Of a stretch of 64,000 bases of DNA, positions 15,060 to 28,796 are shown one piece after another. The stretch is from positions 3,166,428 to 3,230,427 of the forward strand of contig JAKOON010000040.1 in the NCBI GenBank assembly GCA_022577435.1, written 5' to 3'. Origin of the DNA: Embiotoca jacksoni (lineage: Eukaryota; Chordata; Actinopteri; Embiotocidae). The position numbers were made by a program, and so were the translations under genes. The notes under the pieces were generated by a model, which saw only the letters and a list, made by a program, of their open reading frames with translations, was not told where the DNA came from and made no database searches. Numbering within the stretch: position 1 is the stretch's first letter; every line of letters starts with the position of its first letter.

Positions 15060-15687
15060 GTTGCGGTCATCTCAGCTGCTTCGGTGTGTGTGCACACTGC
15101 TGTTATTTTGTAGGTCAGCAGTACTAAAATACCGAGCTGACCAACATCACGGAGCACTCGTAGTGATTCAGGGATTATTCTGATGCTTTTATGGAGCAGA
15201 TGATAGAAATTTAGATGAAAAACAAAACTTTTTTTTTTTTTTTTTTTAAATCAAAAACAAAGTAAATTTTACAGTCAGTTTGATTTCATTGAAAGTCGAT
15301 GGAAGAATGGAAATGCAGCTCATACAGGACTTTATGACTCCTGTTACACTCAACTTATAGATGTTGGTAGACAGTTACAGATAATAAGTCTGTACGGATC
15401 ATTTAAATGTGCTGAGTCAACATGTTCAACAGCTCACAGTGACGATGTCAACATCTTGATGTTTCGCAGTTATGATTTTCACAATATTCAGCAATGTTAA
15501 ATATTTAGTCATCAACAAGAAGTGGAAGGGACAGCTGGGGCTGACAAAAATGTAATTCTACAAGAGAATGTTCTCGAATGTCTTCATTTACCTGAACAAT
15601 GGTTTAAAAATATCCAGTTCACACTGATAGAAAATAAGAGAAAAGCAGCAAATTCTCACAAAAAAAAAAAAAAAAAACTGTTTAAAT

Positions 15688-15688
15688 A

Positions 15689-15733
<45 letters not shown>
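15688..15733. repeat. (AT)n microsatellite
   Basis: An ATAT run in intron, preceded by an A-run at about 15660-15678. Confidence 0.9.
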
Positions 15734-15738
<5 letters not shown>

Positions 15739-17199
15739 AAAACAAATTCTAGGGTTAATCAATGTCTGTCCTACTCGGTGCTGAACAATCACCAATCCTC
15801 TGTTGTGGAAACGAAGGATCACTGACTGACAGCCAACCTGTTGATATCAGAGCTGAAGTTACACTGAAATCTATCTGTGATATTTTTACTGTCACTCCTC
15901 ACATCTGAATCTAAGCCAACATCACCGACGCGGTCGGTCCCAGAGTCGGACGAACGAGGGCCTTTCACCCAGGGGGCGGCGCTCAAGTACGTCAGAAAGC
16001 AAAAGTGAGGAGATTTTTTTTTCGCTGGTGTATGTGAGCAGAGAGGGAGAGCAGAAAACTAAGCAAACACACAACGTTACAAAAAGCCCAGTACGAGGCA
16101 GCTGTCCACAGAACCACCGCGGACATGACCTGAAACAGATCTGTGAATATGGTCTGTTCACCCTCCATAGAGAATCGTTTGCAGACGTTCCTTCCTACTG
16201 GGCGTTGACCTCGGGTTCACTTTAACCAATCAGCATGCACCGAAACCGTCCGACACTGCAGGGTCCACCGACGTGTTTCTACCCGAGTGGGTTTTAAGGA
16301 GCTCCGTGACAAGGTCGCCGAGAGTTCACTGAAAACTGAGCTCGTCACTGTCACCAACCGTCCAATCACAGAAAAGGAGGGGCGGGACAAACATGTGCAA
16401 ACGTTAACGAGAGCCGAGTCACCGGACTGATATCCACAGAGAAGGAAACTGAAGCTGAGTCGGAGCCGACGGGCTAAACGAGCCCAGCCTGCAGTCAAAT
16501 AGTTTCCTGTCCTTCAGATTTATTAGTTATTTTATGGTACAGTATAGTTCAACAGCCTTGTTCTCATGCTGAAAAAAAAAAAAACACATCAATGTTGTAA
16601 TGCTATCCAGCGGTGAGGCGAGATCTCAGCTGCTGCTTCTAACGATCTCGGAGCTCCGCTTGTCCCAGAATATAAAACTACTCGTTGAAACGCAGCACAT
16701 CCGATCCGACGGTTACTCACCTTCACACTCATCATCACTTATTCCGTGCTTTCAATCCGACTTCTAGTGCAACAGCTGAACCTGAACTCTGAGCGTAAAC
16801 CGTGTCCTCCCATGTAGCGAGCTGGTCTGAAGTGTTGCACATCACGCCGTCTTCCTTTGTGAAAGTGTTGGTGTGCAGCAGAGAGGAACCAGCGTGAAGC
16901 GTTCAAGAACAAAAAGCAGAAGCAGACTGAAACATGCGTCCAGAAATAATACAAGTGCTGCTGATCAATGAAAAACAGCTCGTGTGTTACTTCTACTCTT
17001 GTGATGCTGAACTACTTAAAACTATTATTTATTTTTGTTTTACTTTTATGAACACCTCCCGGTCAAATAAATATTCTCTATTCAATAACTTTGAATTTCA
17101 TTTCTAAGGTATTTCTAAGTTGGCTTTTCTTAAACTACATAACCGAGTAAGTTTCTGCATAACGCTTGTAGCTGACGCTGCTTAGAGCGGCATGAACAC

Positions 17200-17222
17200 G
17201 TTGCTATGACAACACCGGAAGT
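17200..17222. promoter_or_regulatory. RFX X-box-like palindrome followed by an ETS core
   Basis: GTTGCTATGACAAC (17200-17213) is a near-palindromic X-box, close to the consensus GTTGCCATGGCAAC. CCGGAAGT (17215-17222) is a strong ETS site. Such pairs mark promoters of ciliary or housekeeping genes. I could not identify a coding exon attached to it on either strand. Confidence 0.4.
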
Positions 17223-18039
17223 TAACCTAGGCGAGTTTCCTCGCTTTTATTTTGTGTTGTCAAGTATTTGTTTGTCTTTGACGCAGTAAAATACTTTTTG
17301 CTTGGTATCATTTCGGGTTAAGCGAAGTCAACTCGTTGTTATGTTGCCTCGTTATATTCAGGAAGTTGAAAAAGTTGTATCGTAATTCACGTAACAATAC
17401 GACCGGGAAGTTTTTTATGAGGCGCCAGAAAGTGGGAAACGGCCGACTTTTATGATCCCATCTGATATTCTGCTGCTCGACCAGCCCATCGCGGGAATAA
17501 TTGATTAAATTATCTCGTTAAGTAGTGTTACACTCAGATTAACAGGGATTGTGCTTGTTTCTATGTTGTTTGAGCAGTCGTGCTTTAACACTGTTCTTAT
17601 GTATTTCCTAGTTTTCACGGTGTTCCACATTACCTCGTCAATAAAACTTGAATCTGGACATCAGGACGAAGCGTGGACTCTCTCAGGACCAGAGCAGTTA
17701 CAACGCTTGTATTATGAAGTCAAGGCTTTAAGTGTCTAAACAAATGAAACATGAAGTCCACATGAACCACTTTGATATTTAAACTGATGTTTAACTGACA
17801 AAAACTGCATCGGATGTGTTTTTGAGGTATTTCCAAAGGCTGAGAAGAGTTTAAATTGTAGTAAACTGCCTGGTTGCTACATGAAGTAAAACACGCTTAA
17901 TAACCTTCTGAATATGGTCATCAACATAAAGAGGCAGGTCCTTCTGTAACGGCCTCACGGTTTCTCCATTTTGGAAAGAGACATTCTGGTGTCAGACGCA
18001 TGGTGTACACGTCGTGACGAGTTCTGCAGATAGAGGGCA

Positions 18040-18090
18040 GCATTCCATCCATCCATCATCTATACCCGCTTTATCCTGATCAGGGGGACA
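18040..18090. repeat. Fragment of a common fish repeat (ATCCATCCATCATCTATACC)
   Basis: ATCCATCCATC followed by CTATACCCGCTTTATCCTGA is the familiar end of a widespread teleost interspersed repeat. Only the end is present. Confidence 0.55.
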
Positions 18091-19786
18091 GTATTCTAAT
18101 GAAGGTGAAATCAGGTATGTACTTACAATGATTACATGATTGATCTGGTGATGGAAAGATTGAGGGGAAAGAAAAGATGAGAATGTGAGAAGAATTTTGT
18201 AAAAATGTTTGCAAAAATAGTCATCTTCATAAAGTTAACTTACTTTGTCTTTAATAATGTCTGCTCATTCATACGGCTTAAAGCACTTGTAAAAGTTCTG
18301 TTAAGGCAACACGAACATCCGAGAAAGTTCAGCGCTTGGTTACACATTTAGATATCTCAGTCAATATCATGTACTTTGTATGAACAAAAAAGTCTTCTCA
18401 AGATATGACCTGGGAACATAATATGCTCAGACACCCCCCCCCCCAAGCAGCAAACCAGTGCACTGCAGCACCGAGTCCCACTACCTACAACCACCTCTGC
18501 TGTTACACCACCAGATGGCGCCAGAGGACCTGACAAACCTCCCCAAGCTTTTTTTTCTTTTTTTGGATAACCGACAGCATAAAGCCTCCATTATTTGTCT
18601 GAGGCTGCCATGATATCCTTGGGAGGGGAACACTGAAGTGATTGAAATAAAGAGCTAACAGAGTGTGAGACATCTTCAGAGCAGCCGACGAGTGAGGAGG
18701 AGGAGGGAGGCATAGAGTACTGTCTTGGGAAAGGGCAGCACCGAAAAAAGGGCGAGGAGAGAAATGCAGTGATGTAACAGTGTCCAAGAGTGACAGAAGA
18801 ATTATGAATGTATGTACAAGTGTGGCTATCGAGTGAGATCAGCCGAGGGGAAAAACAGCAAATCCAAAAGTTGAAACTTGAGAAACATCAAGCCAGTCTG
18901 GAAATATCCTGTTCGTCCTCAAGTTATTCAATAACACGTAGAAAGAACAAAAAGGGTTGTTGCAGAGGGTCAAATACAGGATATCATGTGAATAAAGGGG
19001 TCCATGTCTACATCAGTCACTGGGAGACAGACTGAAAGTCCAGTTCATGTATCATCCCTCCAATCAATTAATTTAATCAATCTGGAAAACAGGGGGGACA
19101 TTTTTTTTTTTTTTGGGGGGGAGGCATCAAAAAAAAGCAGAACAACGTCACGTGAGCATGTAGAGGGATGAAGTACAAAAGAGCCTGCAGCGTCTGGATC
19201 GGTTCTGTAGGCGTAAATGAACCAGAACCATCTGGAGCTGTGAGGTCCAGGTAGCACCGTGACAGCAGGCCTGTTTGAGACGAGCCAGGCGGGAAACCGA
19301 TCCGATCAGCGTGCCGGTTAGATTTCAGTTTGACCCGCCACGTGCCCGACTTTCTCTGACGCTGTTGAACGTCGCCGACGACAACACTGCTGGGACACGT
19401 CTGCTCACCTGATTTATTTATAGCTGAAAACTGAGAAGATGCAGATTCACACGAGAACTGATGGAAAGTGGAGTTTGATCACAGATCAGCTGTTTAACGT
19501 TTTAACAGGCTCCTATGTCCTAACTAAAACAATCAGAGACTGCACACAAACTGATGTGAGTCTGAGAACATGTTATTAGATGGGATCAGCTGCTTCTCTG
19601 ACTTCCTGTTCACAGACGGCTTCAGACTGAAGGCTTGCCGAAAACGGTTTGACTTGACTGCATCTGTTTGGCTCCGCCCCCCGCCTGCTTTCCAGGACAA
19701 TTCATCTCAAAGGTGCCAAATGATTCAACCTGTGTTGTTAAAAGAAGAGACGACACAGCACATTGGTAAATATGCCCGTGACCCAA

Positions 19787-19920
19787 ATTTTTTGCTGGCA
19801 TCAAATTTAAAATGAACATATATTTTTCATTAAAAAAAAATTATGAATACGAGTTTACATGATTTGCAAATCCATGCATACTATTTTAAACCTATTTTAC
19901 TCAACATCCCAACATTTAGA
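19787..19920. mobile_element. Fragment of the same MITE family as 260-617
   Basis: It shares the GAACATATATTTTTCAT block, a TGATTTGCAAATCC block and the terminal CATCCCAAC. The left part is absent. Confidence 0.5.
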
Positions 19921-20260
19921 GGAGGTTAGAAGCTTCAAACACACATCATGTGTCACGTCGAATAGCGCTCGTACCAGTAGGATGCAGCACAGAAAGAACA
20001 ATACGATGGATAAGTCACCCGTCATCACGGTGATAATGGCATAGCAGGTGGTTCGGTTTGAGATATTTGTCAACCTCGTTTAACTCTTCTCCCCTTTATC
20101 CAATGTAGTAGAAGATGAACGGATACGGGACCCCACGAGGTCCAGAAAGGTTGTTTTTTTTTACAAGTGTGGCGTGAAGTGTTGCTTCAGAACAAACCAG
20201 ACGTTACAGAGAAAACCCAGAAAGAACAGGAGCAGCTGTTGTCACGTGTGCCGGGTGGCG

Positions 20261-20262
<2 letters not shown>

Positions 20263-20325
<63 letters not shown>

Positions 20326-20352
20326 ATGTGTGCGTGCGTGCGTGCGTGCGTG
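20263..20352. repeat. (GT)n microsatellite grading into (GTGC)n
   Basis: A GT run continues into four GTGC units at the right end. Confidence 0.95.
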
Positions 20353-20525
20353 TTTGTGTTTCAGGTCTGGTGCATAATGTCTTTGTATACATGTACATGT
20401 GATGCTGACAGAAAGGAAAGTGTACACGGACACACACATACGCACACACAGACTTTTACTTCCACCTCTGTGAGGACTGTTAATGCATGCATTCCCTGGA
20501 TTCTTACCATAACCTCCCCTCCCCC

Positions 20526-20526
20526 A

Positions 20527-20594
<68 letters not shown>
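20526..20594. repeat. (AC)n microsatellite
   Basis: An AC run about 170 bp from the (GT)n array. The two have opposite sense and could pair as a hairpin. Confidence 0.95.
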
Positions 20595-20596
<2 letters not shown>

Positions 20597-21476
20597 AACG
20601 TCTCAGCTTTGCGTTTGTCTCCCGGATGAAAGAAGCTTCTGAAAGCGACACCAGGACCAGAAACAGTTTGGTGGGTCCAACAAAGACAAGACAAGACAGG
20701 ACATCTCACAATGGAGATCTTTTGTCAATTTTCTATTTATTAGTTTCGGGTTATTTTTGTATTATCAAACTCGTCATATTTCAAATGTACGACATCTTCA
20801 CTACATGTGGACAACACGGTGAATCTGTGCTGTGAAGTTGGTGGAAGTTTTCTGTGGTTCAACTGCAGTAAAATCAAAGTGCGTTCTCTTTTTATGACGA
20901 CGCTGTATGTCCCAGTTGTAAACATACTACATGCAACAGGAGATACTTTTTAAGGGAAGTTGTAGTCCACACTCACTTTGAGTGACTGTTGTTTCCAAAC
21001 TGAAGAACTAAGAGATGTTTTTCCGTTTAGTGTTTAATTAATATTCAAAGGCATAATGTTATGTTTATGCTGACATAAATCTGACACTTTTTTTTTTATT
21101 CTATGTAATTAAAATGAATAATTAAAATATTTGTCAGTATTTTATCATATCGTCAAGAATAACGCAAAAAATACCCCGCTATAATTTTAGAGCCATATCG
21201 CCCTCTGCTAGTACGCAACAGAAAGAAAACTCTCCTAAAAACTAGAATTGAATCCCGTTGGTTAAATAAAAAAACGTACCACGAACACAGCGGTGCCTTC
21301 TTCCACTACGCTTCACTTCTGCACATACTAGAGTTGTTCAGTTCAGAGACTAAACTAAACAGATATCAACTCCGCAATCTTGTGTCCTTGAGGAATGCTC
21401 CTCAGAATCCAGCTTCCCCGACCTCCCATGCCGGGTCAAAGTTCAAAGGCGTTGGACTAAACTAAACAGGCCAGGG

Positions 21477-21692
21477 ATGGCTTCAAAAAAAAAAAAAAAA
21501 ACAGAGGGAAAACTGGAGGTCAAGTTGCTCAGAGCAATGAGTGTCCTGTTTGACACACTGACTCAGGTCAATGAGGTCGTTGGAAACCAACTAAGTGCTT
21601 CCTCTGAAAGCCCGATTTTTAAAAAGCCTCCGTTTAATGGTGACGTGGTCGACCGCATCAGAGAGCTCGGCAAAGTTAATGAAAAGAGATGA
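21477..21692 (+). CDS. Unrecognised 71-codon open frame (low confidence)
   Basis: It begins with ATG GCT TCA and a long A-run giving MASKKKKK. It continues with a plausible-looking segment (KLEVKLLRAMSVLFDTLTQV, then NEVVGNQLSASSESPIFKKP), ending in KVNEKR and TGA. No domain is recognised. The A-run makes the frame length unreliable. It could be a retrocopy fragment or chance. Confidence 0.15.
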   Translation: MASKKKKKTEGKLEVKLLRAMSVLFDTLTQVNEVVGNQLSASSESPIFKKPPFNGDVVDRIRELGKVNEKR

Positions 21693-22669
21693 ATGTGTTG
21701 TTTTTTTATCAAGCGCAGAGGAAATGTCATTTACCACCTTCACGGCTGATGTAATAGTGCTAATAGCCTAATGTGGACAAAATATGTGAACATAAAAAGT
21801 CTTTAGGATTTAAAATGTGCGACTATCCATGGTGTTACGGTACGGGTGCTCGGAACGACCAAAAAGGACCAAAGGGGTCACATTTAATAGACATATAACA
21901 AGTAGAAACCACATCATATTGCGTATTATGTGAAATTCAATTCTAGTTCTGTATTCCCATTGAGAAGGCGGAGTGATATTTACTAGTGATGAGCAGGGTG
22001 TGATGTCATGATGACTTGATTGTACAGTTGACCAATCAGATCGCTGGGTCGGAACTACAGTCAGGTACACACAGCAGTCATAGAATAACGAGCCTGGTGC
22101 ACAGCGGGTTGGTCTCTGGCTGACAGACGCCTCGGGGCCGAGGTCAGCAAAGGACCGGTCAATAAAACACATTCTGGTCGCTCCCACCAAAGCTGAAGAG
22201 CAGATGAGCTGAGTGGAACTGGACATGCGAGTTGAGTGTGAAGCTCTAGCGCAGCCAGCTTTTAAACTGGGGCTACAATAAAAAAAAAATTAAAAAATGA
22301 TTTTTTTTTTTTTTTTTTGTGATGTTCCCTATTGGTCCATATTTAATTTACATTGTTGTGCCATACGCCATATTGAATGATGTAGAGGTGGTGTGGGTCG
22401 GTGGGTTTGACACACACCACCAATAGAAACTCCCGTCTCCAGCGTTTGGCCTACTTCATCCAACTCGCAGAGGGTTTTGATTCACGACCAAAAAGTCTTA
22501 ACGATAAGAGGGAATTCATTTTGAAATGCGAATAGTTTTTATCCTCAGTTCATATATTTTTTTACGTACAACCTTAATTTTTGATAGCAGCGCGAGACAT
22601 TTGCTCTCAAAAGTGTTTTCTTTGCTTGTATAATAAAGACACCAAAATACCTTCATACCAATTCTAATT

Positions 22670-22834
22670 GAACATATATTTTTTTCATGAAACAATAACA
22701 TTTCAGAGTTTCAACATTTGGTATGTTCTCTTTGTTTTATTACCAAATTATCAAATATGTGTTTACAATTTGCAAATCAAAGCATTCTGTTTTTATTTAA
22801 ATCTTAACTGATGTCCCAACTTTTTTTTAGAAAC
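22670..22834. mobile_element. Fragment of the same MITE family as 260-617
   Basis: It shares CATGAAACAATAA, GAGTTTCAACATTTGGTAT, AATTTGCAAATCAAAGCAT and the terminal GTCCCAACTTTTTTTT with the complete copy. The left half is missing. Confidence 0.55.
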
Positions 22835-23456
22835 AGGTTCGTACCTCAAGTATTGAGGTATGGTCATTGAAGGTGACCATACCTGCTTTTTGTTTTGTTA
22901 GGTACAATCAGACAAATACACAAAAGTATTCATGGATTCTATTTTGGATTAATAATCTGAAAAGTAACTGCTGTTATCAAGAAATGTCGTGGGGTTAAAA
23001 AGTACAATGTTGACTTGCAAAATGTAGTGGATATAAGGTAGCATGAAAAGGAAATACTCTAGAAAAGTTCAAGTGCCTTAGAATTGTACTGAAGTACAGT
23101 CGTTGAGTACGTGCACTTTGTTAAAGACATGGAAACACACTCAACTGGTGTTTATTTCTTTATTCAGCTTCAGAGGGGAGAACCACGTGGTTGATTTACC
23201 CGCCACCTCTGAACCCTTCGATGGTGCAGTGGAGCAACAAGTGGATTGTCTATACCTTCCTGACTTGGAAAACGTCATGATGGATTTTTTTTGTGGAGTA
23301 ATCCTTCCAGGCCAGAGTAAAATGGATTAAAACCGAGATAATGTAAAACCTCAGTGAGGCCCCACAGCAGTTGATTTTTAAAATATGCTGAGATTTCAGA
23401 TGACCTTGAACACCAAAACAGACGCACCTCTGTGCTTTTTGAAATGCATTTATGTC

Positions 23457-23497
23457 TTGTTTGTTTGTTTGTTTGTTTGTTTGTTTGTTTGTTTGTT
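23457..23497. repeat. (GTTT)n microsatellite
   Basis: About ten GTTT units in intron. Confidence 0.95.
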
Positions 23498-26400
23498 GAG
23501 AAGGTAGTCCCCTCATTGACATTGTTTTAGGGAACCAATATCCAAGTTTGGTGACTCAGCACAGCTAATCAAAGGACGAGGTTTCTAGCTGACTCAGCAA
23601 GCAGCCTACAGCCAGAAGTATCTACATTCGAGTTCTTAAGCAACAGAAAACTGAGATATGCTGATTACCCAGTTCAAGTGTCTGAGATGTACAGCAATAG
23701 GGGGGTGATAAGATGAAAAGAGCTCCTTATCCACCAGCCGGGCTATTTCCTCGTGTTTGCATTTGTGATATTTGCATGCAAGAGAACACGCCCATAATTA
23801 TGGTGGAAGGGAAAAAAGCAACTCCCCGTGTTTCAAAGGGAATGACGGAGGGTATCCGACGTCCACAGCACATGACATCAGAACTCATTTTACTTCACGG
23901 TGTCGCGGGAGGAGCGTCTGTTACGATGGAAACAACCAGGTGTTTCAGCCCGAGGCAAAGTGCTGTGTCATTGTGGCTCAGTGTGGAGAGAAAGGAGAGT
24001 GCTGACATAGTCTTTTTTTTTTTAGGCGGCAGCAGCAGTCAGCACAGAGAGGCCAAACAAGACACCAACACTGTCCTACTGCACCATGGCAATCTTTTCT
24101 ATTATTTACTGGACCAGCAGCAGCTCTGTAAATTATTTAGTTTGCAGAACAAAAGAAGAGGGACACCACTCCGAGGTCAGAACCAGATCTGTCCCGCCAC
24201 ATCCAAACAAGCCCACAGCAGCAGTACTTCAACCAACACATCGGCACTCAACTTGAAAAAAAAAGTACATCTAACTATTAAGCACTTATAGCATCAACAG
24301 AGTTTCATCTGAGGACCTTAAGGGCTTAAAGGGTTTCTTGTAGAAGCAGAACAACTACTTAAGAACATCCCGGGGCTTCCACAGCTCCTATAGATGCAGA
24401 ATAGATATGTTAGATATGCATGTTAGATTTATTACTCATGACACCTCCTGAAGATTCAAATTCTGGGTTGGAAAAGGTGCATTTCACCCGCGTGTTGCTC
24501 AGGGTGAGCAGTCAAAGCCTCCGTTTAGCCGAGCGCCTTACTACACATCTCTTTACGCTGACGCCTTTATTGTGGCGGCACTGGTTTAATCCCTGTCTCT
24601 GGAGGGCTAGAGGATTATCTCCCAGCAGGACGGCGAGTTCAGCCTCGCTGGAACATCTGGTCGGGGACCCTGATTGGGCTTCTTGGGCCTCCAAGAGCTC
24701 TGAAAGAGCAAGTGAAAGATGAATAAGTAGGGAAAGAGGATTAAGAGCCTAATACTGTCGGGTTAATCTGGTTTGCTAAATTAAAAGCCATCAGGTGCAC
24801 ATAATGCTGGCAACAGGTAAACAGAGAAGTTACCACACCAAGTCAAAGATGAGCTTGGAAATGGAGCACCCGCTAAATCTGACCCATACTGATGAAGATG
24901 CAGCGACACGGTGCTGCCAGACAACCTGCTGGTTCATTCACAGGCGTCGAGCTACCACTGAAACGTATTTTTATTTTATTCTACTACATGATCTTATAAC
25001 GCATGAGAGACACCTGCCACCTCAGAATGATCTAATAAATTTAAATTCTGAATTTTTTGATGCAAGAAGAACATATTTAAATGCCAATCAACTTTTAAAC
25101 ACTATAAACATTTAGGCTGTGCTCTGAACAGCACTAACGAAATAGTACTCTTCCACCTTTAGTACTCTGACATGCAGTCAGTTCCTCTAGGAAATCACGA
25201 TTGGAATAATTAACGCGACTTTAAGCAACATTATTTAAGCAATATTTGCAGGAGCTTGCAATTTTTTGTGGGAAATTCCCACGATTTTTCCACAAAATGC
25301 TGAAAGTATTACGACATAAAGTAAATCTTTTCCAACAAAAAGAACTCATTTACGATCAGAAAAACTCTGCGCTCCTGTTTTCTCATCACCAAATAAAACC
25401 AGCTGAAAAACAGGAAGTGACGGGGTTTGTGGGAAATGTGGTCTTTACATTCAAATTTTCAAATTAAATCAAAGGAAGGGATTACATATTACTGTATGTT
25501 AAATTAGTTTTATACTCACTTCAGGTTGTAAGAGACTGCACTTTGTTTTTGAGCATCCAGCAGGTCTACGTGTTGAATGAACACGAATTAAACAGCATCT
25601 AATGCTCTTATTTTGAAAAGCTGATGAAGTCGTCGTTTCTATACATTTCTGTTCTAGGCAGATACGTAGCTTTTAGGAGTTTTCTTGTAACTTTTAACCC
25701 TGTGGTTCTCCGAGTTCAACAAAAGATGAAAAAAATATATATATTTCTACGATGTGCATCGTGATTGTTATTATTATTATTATAGGAATTGATTACATCA
25801 TTGTCAATCAGGTAAATCACATTTCTTTTGTCCACCTTGTGATCTTCCTTTCTGCTCCATATTCAAACGAACACATCAACCACAGAAATATACAAGAACA
25901 AGAACACCGACAGAAACAGGAGAAGAGAAGTTTAAGAAAACAGGCATTTAACAAAAGGAGAAACGTATTTCACGTTTGTACACGTCTGACAGTTTAGTGG
26001 GCTTGTGGGCTAATTTGTGAGCTACTTCACAACCCTAACCGTATTAGATTATTATATCGATCCAGCGCCTCTCCAACTGCTGCGGATAAAAACAAACTGT
26101 GCGAGGGGGCGGTGTCGGAAATTACACAAGACAAACTAAAATGAAAAAAAAGAGCCAGACAAGGCTTTGGTGAAAAAAGCCTAACTTAGCAGCTTGTTTT
26201 GAAATCACTGAACAGCTGTTTGCAGTAAATCTCATCTGTGCAGATTTTCTTCAGCTAACAAAAAGAAAAGAGGATGAGGATGGATTGATAACGTCCAGTG
26301 AAATCAGGTCTTAATCAATGAATGCATTATATTGAAATAAAGACTTTCAGATCACACTAAATAAAAAAAAAAACAGTCAAATGACTTTTGTAAAGACGGA

Positions 26401-28559
26401 CATATAAAACAATTTGGCATGGGGGAGTTTTAAAAACAATAACCAATTAGATTCACGGGCATGTTTTTTTCCCTCCTCCATCAACCCCCCCCTCTTATCC
26501 TCTTATCCTCTTCCTCCACCAGAAACCCTTCAGGGGGATCGGGTCAGGAAGTGGCCTATTTGTTCCGAAGCAGATTCCACAAATACCAGAGTGAGACCGA
26601 AAGGGAGCGACGGGCTTCCTGTTGTTTCCAGTCAGCCTGTTAGGACACGTGTAGATGGGCTTCTCAATACTTTAAACTCTTGCCTCACATAACCTTGAAA
26701 TAGTTTGGGGCAAAACTGCGTCAGAGTTTACAAGCTAACAGGTTTGCTTCAACATCTTCACATTGCGTGTTCTTCACATGAACAGGCATGTTGTGGTTGT
26801 GGCTGGAAGAGTACATGACATTATGTTATGGCAAGGAGCCAATCACACAGCTTGTTTTTTTTTGTTTTTTTACTACGGGTTGAATGATTCCTTATTTGGA
26901 ATATATGTTTGGATCATTAGTAACTGTGCTCTGTTTTTGTGGTAGAATCTGGGATTTGAAAGAAAATGAGGAGAAGATGCAACGAAGGAACTAAACTCAA
27001 ACTTCACCATCCTATTGTCTTTGGCCAACAGCTAAAGTACACGATGTTCCTTTAGATATTACGTGAATTATAATAAATGGAGGAAGAGGTCAGAGAAAAC
27101 GTAGGAATCGACAGGTTTCTGGTCAATTTCAGCGCCGTGTCCAGCTGGAAGACTTTTTAGTTCAAGATTTGACTTTTGTTCAACTTTGACCTTTGATATG
27201 TTTCTCGCACTGCAAACAAATGACTTTCAGTAAGACTTCTAAATAAAGCTTTTTTTTTAAGGGTGCCAAGATATTCACCCATGACTGTATGCTGGCCATA
27301 AAATGAGAAAGGTTTGCGGTGTTCAAGGAAGCTGCAGTCTGCAATCTAAGAAATTCTAAATATGCAGATTTCACATCTTTTTTTATTATTATTATTATTA
27401 TTAAATAATAGAGTGTCATAAAAGCTGTGTGTGGAGCTGTGATGGTCTTCAGTTTGGAGATAAAACAGCCTCAGCTGAAGAAATCTGAGGTACTCAAGAG
27501 GGTGATCATTTAAAAAAAAAAAAAAAAAAAAAAGCCTTTAATACCCAATATGAGTGTCATATTCTCAGACATTAACCTCTTCACGGTCTGTGGAGCTCAA
27601 AATTCAAGCTTTCGAACCAAAATTAACGGTTTTATAATAACATGATACATTATTACATTTAGAAACCTTTTAAAATCCACCAAGCTTCCTATATTGTAGG
27701 GCTGTACAGTTAATAAAAAAAAAAAAAAAAAAAAAAAAACGCCTTCTCCATTCAGGCCTCATTTTCAATCAGGACATCAGCCACATCAAAACAAGGCTCC
27801 CTCTCTCCTTCGACCAATGACAACGCAGCATTACACAAAATGATGCTGAGATAAGAGAAAATAAAACAAAACAACGCTGAGAAAAATGCGGGTTAAATAA
27901 GAGGCGACTTGAGACTGAAGCTGATTTTTTTTTTTTTTTATGTTCACCGATTCATTATATTGATCAAATTGGTAAATGGCTTATTAATTCAATAATATTA
28001 TAATATCAAAATACATCTGATGCCGACTGTATGGGAGATTTCTGGTACTTTTTCTAGAACTTGTTCAGCGCTGGTATAAAGTACCCGAGCTTAAGTTATT
28101 GTATCAGTGTTGAAAATACCTGACTTCTCAAAGTGAACAGATACTATTGAGGGTAAAACCACGGAGGACAACAGAGACTAACAGATCAATCAGTCAATCA
28201 ATCTGCAACAAAATTGTTTATCAAATTTAAAAAAGAATAAAAAAGTAAAACGTAAGCAAATACTCAAATGAACCAGCAGGAGCTAAGATGCTAATAAAAC
28301 TACTGGCATCCTCCAGAACAATGACTCAAAGAAAGAAACACACAAAGACAGGAAACAGACATGGCAGTTGGCTCCGCCCCTTTTTGTCTGAATGCTGCAC
28401 ATCAGGTTTTACTGGAGGAACCGAGCGGCCCGGAACTGAACGCTCAGTACTTCTGCCAGCTTCTACCTGTGCTCGGCTGCCAGACCATTTTCATTCATCA
28501 GTTATTAACCCTTTTCAATAACACTGATCCATATGACCGTTCAACACGGCTAAAATAAC

Positions 28560-28796
28560 GGTGCACTGTATGTTGTAGCACCTGACACTTTTCTTTTTCA
28601 GCCCGAGCTGTATTTATTTATTTTTTGTGTATATAGTTCTTCTGTGTGTGTATCTTATTTCATTGTATACGTATTTGTAAATGCGTTCTTATTGTGCGCA
28701 CCTTTTTTTTTCCCTAACTGTGTTTTTATGCTGCTGTGAAGACTAAATGTCCCCACTGTGGTATTAATGAAGTCGTATCTATCTATCTATCTATCT
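28560..28796 (+). mobile_element. LINE 3' end (Rex1/CR1-like), 5'-truncated
   Basis: It ends TAAATGTCCCCACTGTGGTA and TTAATGAAGT, then a (ATCT)n tail. The same CCCC...GGGATTAAT 3' hairpin signature ends the long LINE at 50549-53907 and the fragment at 38640-38780. The 5' limit is uncertain. Confidence 0.6.

Noticed and set aside
16535..16560. GTACAGTATAG resembling the start of miR-144
   Set aside because: Only the first nine or so bases agree and no hairpin arm was found; human miR-144/451 synteny alone is not enough.
20167..20709. Frames full of Cys-Val and Thr-His repeats
   Set aside because: Direct translations of the GT and AC microsatellites.
23713..24291. 192-codon plus-strand frame
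   Set aside because: No domain, irregular composition with poly-F and poly-S runs, no splice context; probably chance.
24420..24722. 100-codon plus-strand frame
   Set aside because: Serine/arginine-rich composition, no domain or splice logic; noted only as a slightly GC-richer block in the intron.
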